Assembly: GCA_024742665.1 (NCBI GenBank)
Contig: JANSYA010000011.1
Location: forward strand, 1 to 64,000
Length of the DNA: 64,000 nt
Direction: 5' to 3'
Origin: a bacterium
GTDB lineage: Bacteria; Spirochaetota; Leptospiria; Leptospirales; Leptonemataceae
The notes under the pieces are model-generated. The model searched no databases. It worked only from the letters and a program-made list of their open reading frames with translations, and had not been told where the DNA came from. The position numbers and the translations under genes were made by a program. Positions 62,078 to 64,000 of this stretch are shown here, piece after piece. Each line of letters opens with the position of its first letter. Position 1 is the stretch's first letter.

Positions 62078-62476
62078 ATGAACTACTCGAAGCCCTATCA
62101 CTTCTTTGTTTATCGCCTGATTCCCGTCGCCATGCTTACGAGCTTCATATTCGCCTGCGGCGAAAGTGAGGCACCGAAACAAGGCGCAGAAACTACGCCG
62201 CCGACCGATTCCGCGGCCATGCGCGAAATCGTCGTCAGTCAAAAAGATAAGCAATTCGCCCCGACCGAACTGAAAATCAAAACCGGCGACTCGGTCAGCT
62301 TTCGCAACGACGATCCTTTTTTTCATAACGTCTTTTCATTTTCCGAAACCCGCGTTTTCGATCTGGGCTCCTATCCCCAGGGCGAAACTCGCAAAGTGGT
62401 ATTCGATAAGCCCGGCGAAGTCGAAGTCGAGTGCGCCATCCACGAAAATATGAAGCTCAAGATCATCGTAGAATAA
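62078..62476 (+). CDS. Cupredoxin lipoprotein (plastocyanin/azurin-like)
   Basis: 132 residues. The signal ends at FIFAC, then a Pro/Thr linker and a cupredoxin fold start at IVVSQKDKQFAPTELKIKTGDSVSF. Type-1 copper ligands are visible: His in FFHNVF, and Cys, His and Met in ECAIHENM. It would carry single electrons at the outer face of a membrane. It is divergent from the c-haem operon. Confidence 0.85.
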   Translation: MNYSKPYHFFVYRLIPVAMLTSFIFACGESEAPKQGAETTPPTDSAAMREIVVSQKDKQFAPTELKIKTGDSVSFRNDDPFFHNVFSFSETRVFDLGSYPQGETRKVVFDKPGEVEVECAIHENMKLKIIVE

Positions 62477-62521
62477 AGCCGGGGCGGCCCGCCGCTCCTG
62501 ATGGGGGGCCATCACATCATT

Positions 62522-64000
62522 ATGCGTTTTTTGCTCAAGCCATCCATCGTCTTTATGTCCCGGTTGAAGTATCCGGGCAAATTCCTGGTCATTGCGGCGC
62601 TGGGGCTCTTTCCTCTGGCCCTGACTTCCTATTTGCTGATCTCGGAAATCAACAGCGGCATCGCCTTCGCGGAAGCGGAGCTGGAAGGCATCGAACGAGC
62701 GCTGCCCATCGGCGAAGTCCTGCACTACACGCCGGTTCGCGCTCTGGGTCTGATCGGATATTCAGGCTACCTCGATCGCGAGTACAGCACGCACAACGAA
62801 GCGCTCAACGAAGCCTTCGCGCGACTGCAGGCGGCGGGAGCGGCCGCGGCCGACGATGAAGAACAGAGCCGAATCGCGACGCAGCTCGCGGACCTGGGCA
62901 AGAAGTGGACTGAGCTGGAAGAGAATTGGGAGAAGCTGGACGCCGTCGCGCTCTCCGATCGCTACGGCTTTTTGATGGACGATATTAAGAAGTCGGCGGC
63001 GACTTCCGGCGAATCGAGCAAGCTGGTATTCGAACCGGACGTCGGCGGCAACAACCTCGCTCAAATTCTCACGCACTATCTGCCCGAAACTCAGCCGGAG
63101 CTGCTGCGCATGTCGGTGCTGGCTTCGCGCTTGATTTTCCAGGACACTCGCGACGCGCGCAACGCTCGCATTCGGCTGGCGGCGCACGGAGAAGCTCTGA
63201 AGCTGCATCTGCAGCAGCTGAACTTCGCGCTGGAAACCGCTTTCAATCACAGCCCCGAAATTCGCGCGGCCCTGGACACGGCTCGTAAGCGCAATCATAT
63301 CAACACCATTCGCCTGCTGAATACAACTCTCGAAGGCATCGTCTTCGCGGAACGCGCGGCGCTGACTTCGCCGGAGTATCTGGAGTCAGTCGGCAAGGTC
63401 AGCGAATCGAATTTCGAACTGTATAATTCGATCGCGAATTCGCTGAAGGGCATCGTCCAGCAACGTATGGAGTCGCTGAAGTTTCGCCGCAATTTGATTC
63501 TGGCGATTTCCCTGGCGGCAATCCTCCTGGTGCTGTATTTATTTCTGGGATTTTATCGCAACGTTATGCAGACCGTGGCGAGCCTGGGCGAAGTCGCCGA
63601 CCGCATGATCTCCGGAGAAACGGACCAGCCGCTGACTCTGACCGGACGCGACGAACTCAACGACATCGGCCTGGCTTTCAATCGCATCGGCATCGCTCTG
63701 CTCGGCGCGAAAAAGGAGACCGATCGCATCCTGGCCAATACCGACGAAGGTCTCTTCTTGATTGCTCAAGATCATTTGATCGGGGCGCAATTTTCGGCGC
63801 GGCTGACGGAGATTCTGGGGCGGACGGATCTCGCTCAAAAATCTCTGAAGCAGATTTTGGAAGGTCGCGTCGCAGGCAGCGCTCTGGACGGGCTGGAACG
63901 CTTTCTGCGCCTGATGTTTCAGCAGCACATTGAAGACGAAGTGCTGGCGGATTTGAATCCACTGAAGCATATCGAAGTCCAATCCAGCGACGCCGCGCCC
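62522..64000 (+). CDS. HAMP-containing sensor protein (runs off window)
   Basis: The frame is open from the ATG at 62522 to the last base (493 codons); an in-frame ATG at 62501 is an alternative. A membrane helix (about 20-40), a long helical extracytoplasmic sensor domain (about 45-320), a second helix (about 328-350), a HAMP domain (SLGEVADRMISGETDQPLTL, DELNDIGLAFNRIG) and the start of a PAS-like or phosphotransfer region follow (TDRILANTDEGLFLIA). It probably continues as a CheA-like or histidine kinase signalling protein. Confidence 0.8.
   Translation, partial: MRFLLKPSIVFMSRLKYPGKFLVIAALGLFPLALTSYLLISEINSGIAFAEAELEGIERALPIGEVLHYTPVRALGLIGYSGYLDREYSTHNEALNEAFARLQAAGAAAADDEEQSRIATQLADLGKKWTELEENWEKLDAVALSDRYGFLMDDIKKSAATSGESSKLVFEPDVGGNNLAQILTHYLPETQPELLRMSVLASRLIFQDTRDARNARIRLAAHGEALKLHLQQLNFALETAFNHSPEIRAALDTARKRNHINTIRLLNTTLEGIVFAERAALTSPEYLESVGKVSESNFELYNSIANSLKGIVQQRMESLKFRRNLILAISLAAILLVLYLFLGFYRNVMQTVASLGEVADRMISGETDQPLTLTGRDELNDIGLAFNRIGIALLGAKKETDRILANTDEGLFLIAQDHLIGAQFSARLTEILGRTDLAQKSLKQILEGRVAGSALDGLERFLRLMFQQHIEDEVLADLNPLKHIEVQSSDAAP

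Overview
The window looks like a chromosomal segment of a GC-rich member of the Leptospirales (spirochaetes). This is an inference from gene content, not from a marker gene. The clues are a surface protein ending in a DUF1554 domain (a domain typical of Leptospira), several hybrid histidine kinases with 7TMR-DISM input regions, a metallo-beta-lactamase-fold protein with two cyclic-nucleotide domains, many lipoproteins with relaxed spirochaetal-type lipoboxes, and a very hydrophobic glycosyltransferase-like protein resembling leptospiral ones. No rRNA, tRNA or CRISPR array was seen.

Layout. 1-3.5 kb is an AT-richer, rearranged accessory strip: the end of an IS481-type transposase, small orphan genes, a probable toxin/immunity remnant, an internally deleted IS3 copy, and an unknown gene abutting the broken end of pbpC, of which only the C-terminal third survives. 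4.7-10.3 kb holds small conserved or unknown genes and a 986-residue protein built from a duplicated zinc-site unit. 10.4-16.6 kb (minus strand) is one likely operon: a DUF1554/Calx-beta-like surface protein, a sterol-desaturase-family enzyme, a cysteine-rich-repeat protein, and four small or unknown genes, two of them under 60 residues. 16.6-21.6 kb carries a membrane AraC regulator, the MBL/cNMP protein, a DUF1361 membrane protein and an acidic protein.

21.6-41.1 kb is dominated by signalling. It has three 7TMR-DISM hybrid histidine kinases, a receiver-kinase, a LytTR response regulator, an ECF-type sigma factor paired with a YCII protein, and a membrane-anchored sigma-54 activator following an outer-membrane beta-barrel candidate. 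Three good sigma-54 (-24/-12) promoters, each GG-N10-GC, lie in front of a lipoprotein (24588), the YCII-ECF pair (25591) and a secreted hydrolase (47466). Two of them have GACAC-type repeats 110-200 bp upstream. The window therefore seems to hold an activator and part of a sigma-54 regulon, including a possible sigma-54 to ECF cascade.

41.2-54.8 kb holds a lytic transglycosylase, an M14 carboxypeptidase, RNase D, an SPFH protein, lipoproteins, the secreted hydrolase and its neighbour, an FGGY kinase, a dehydrogenase, an alpha/beta hydrolase and a TetR regulator. 55-60.9 kb is a tight plus-strand run: carotenoid-isomerase/retinol-saturase-like oxidoreductase, PlsC, ThrH, membrane glycosyltransferase, CobA. 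60.9-64 kb has a DUF2892 plus haem-protein operon with a CsoR/CstR-like operator, a cupredoxin lipoprotein, and a HAMP sensor protein that runs off the end.
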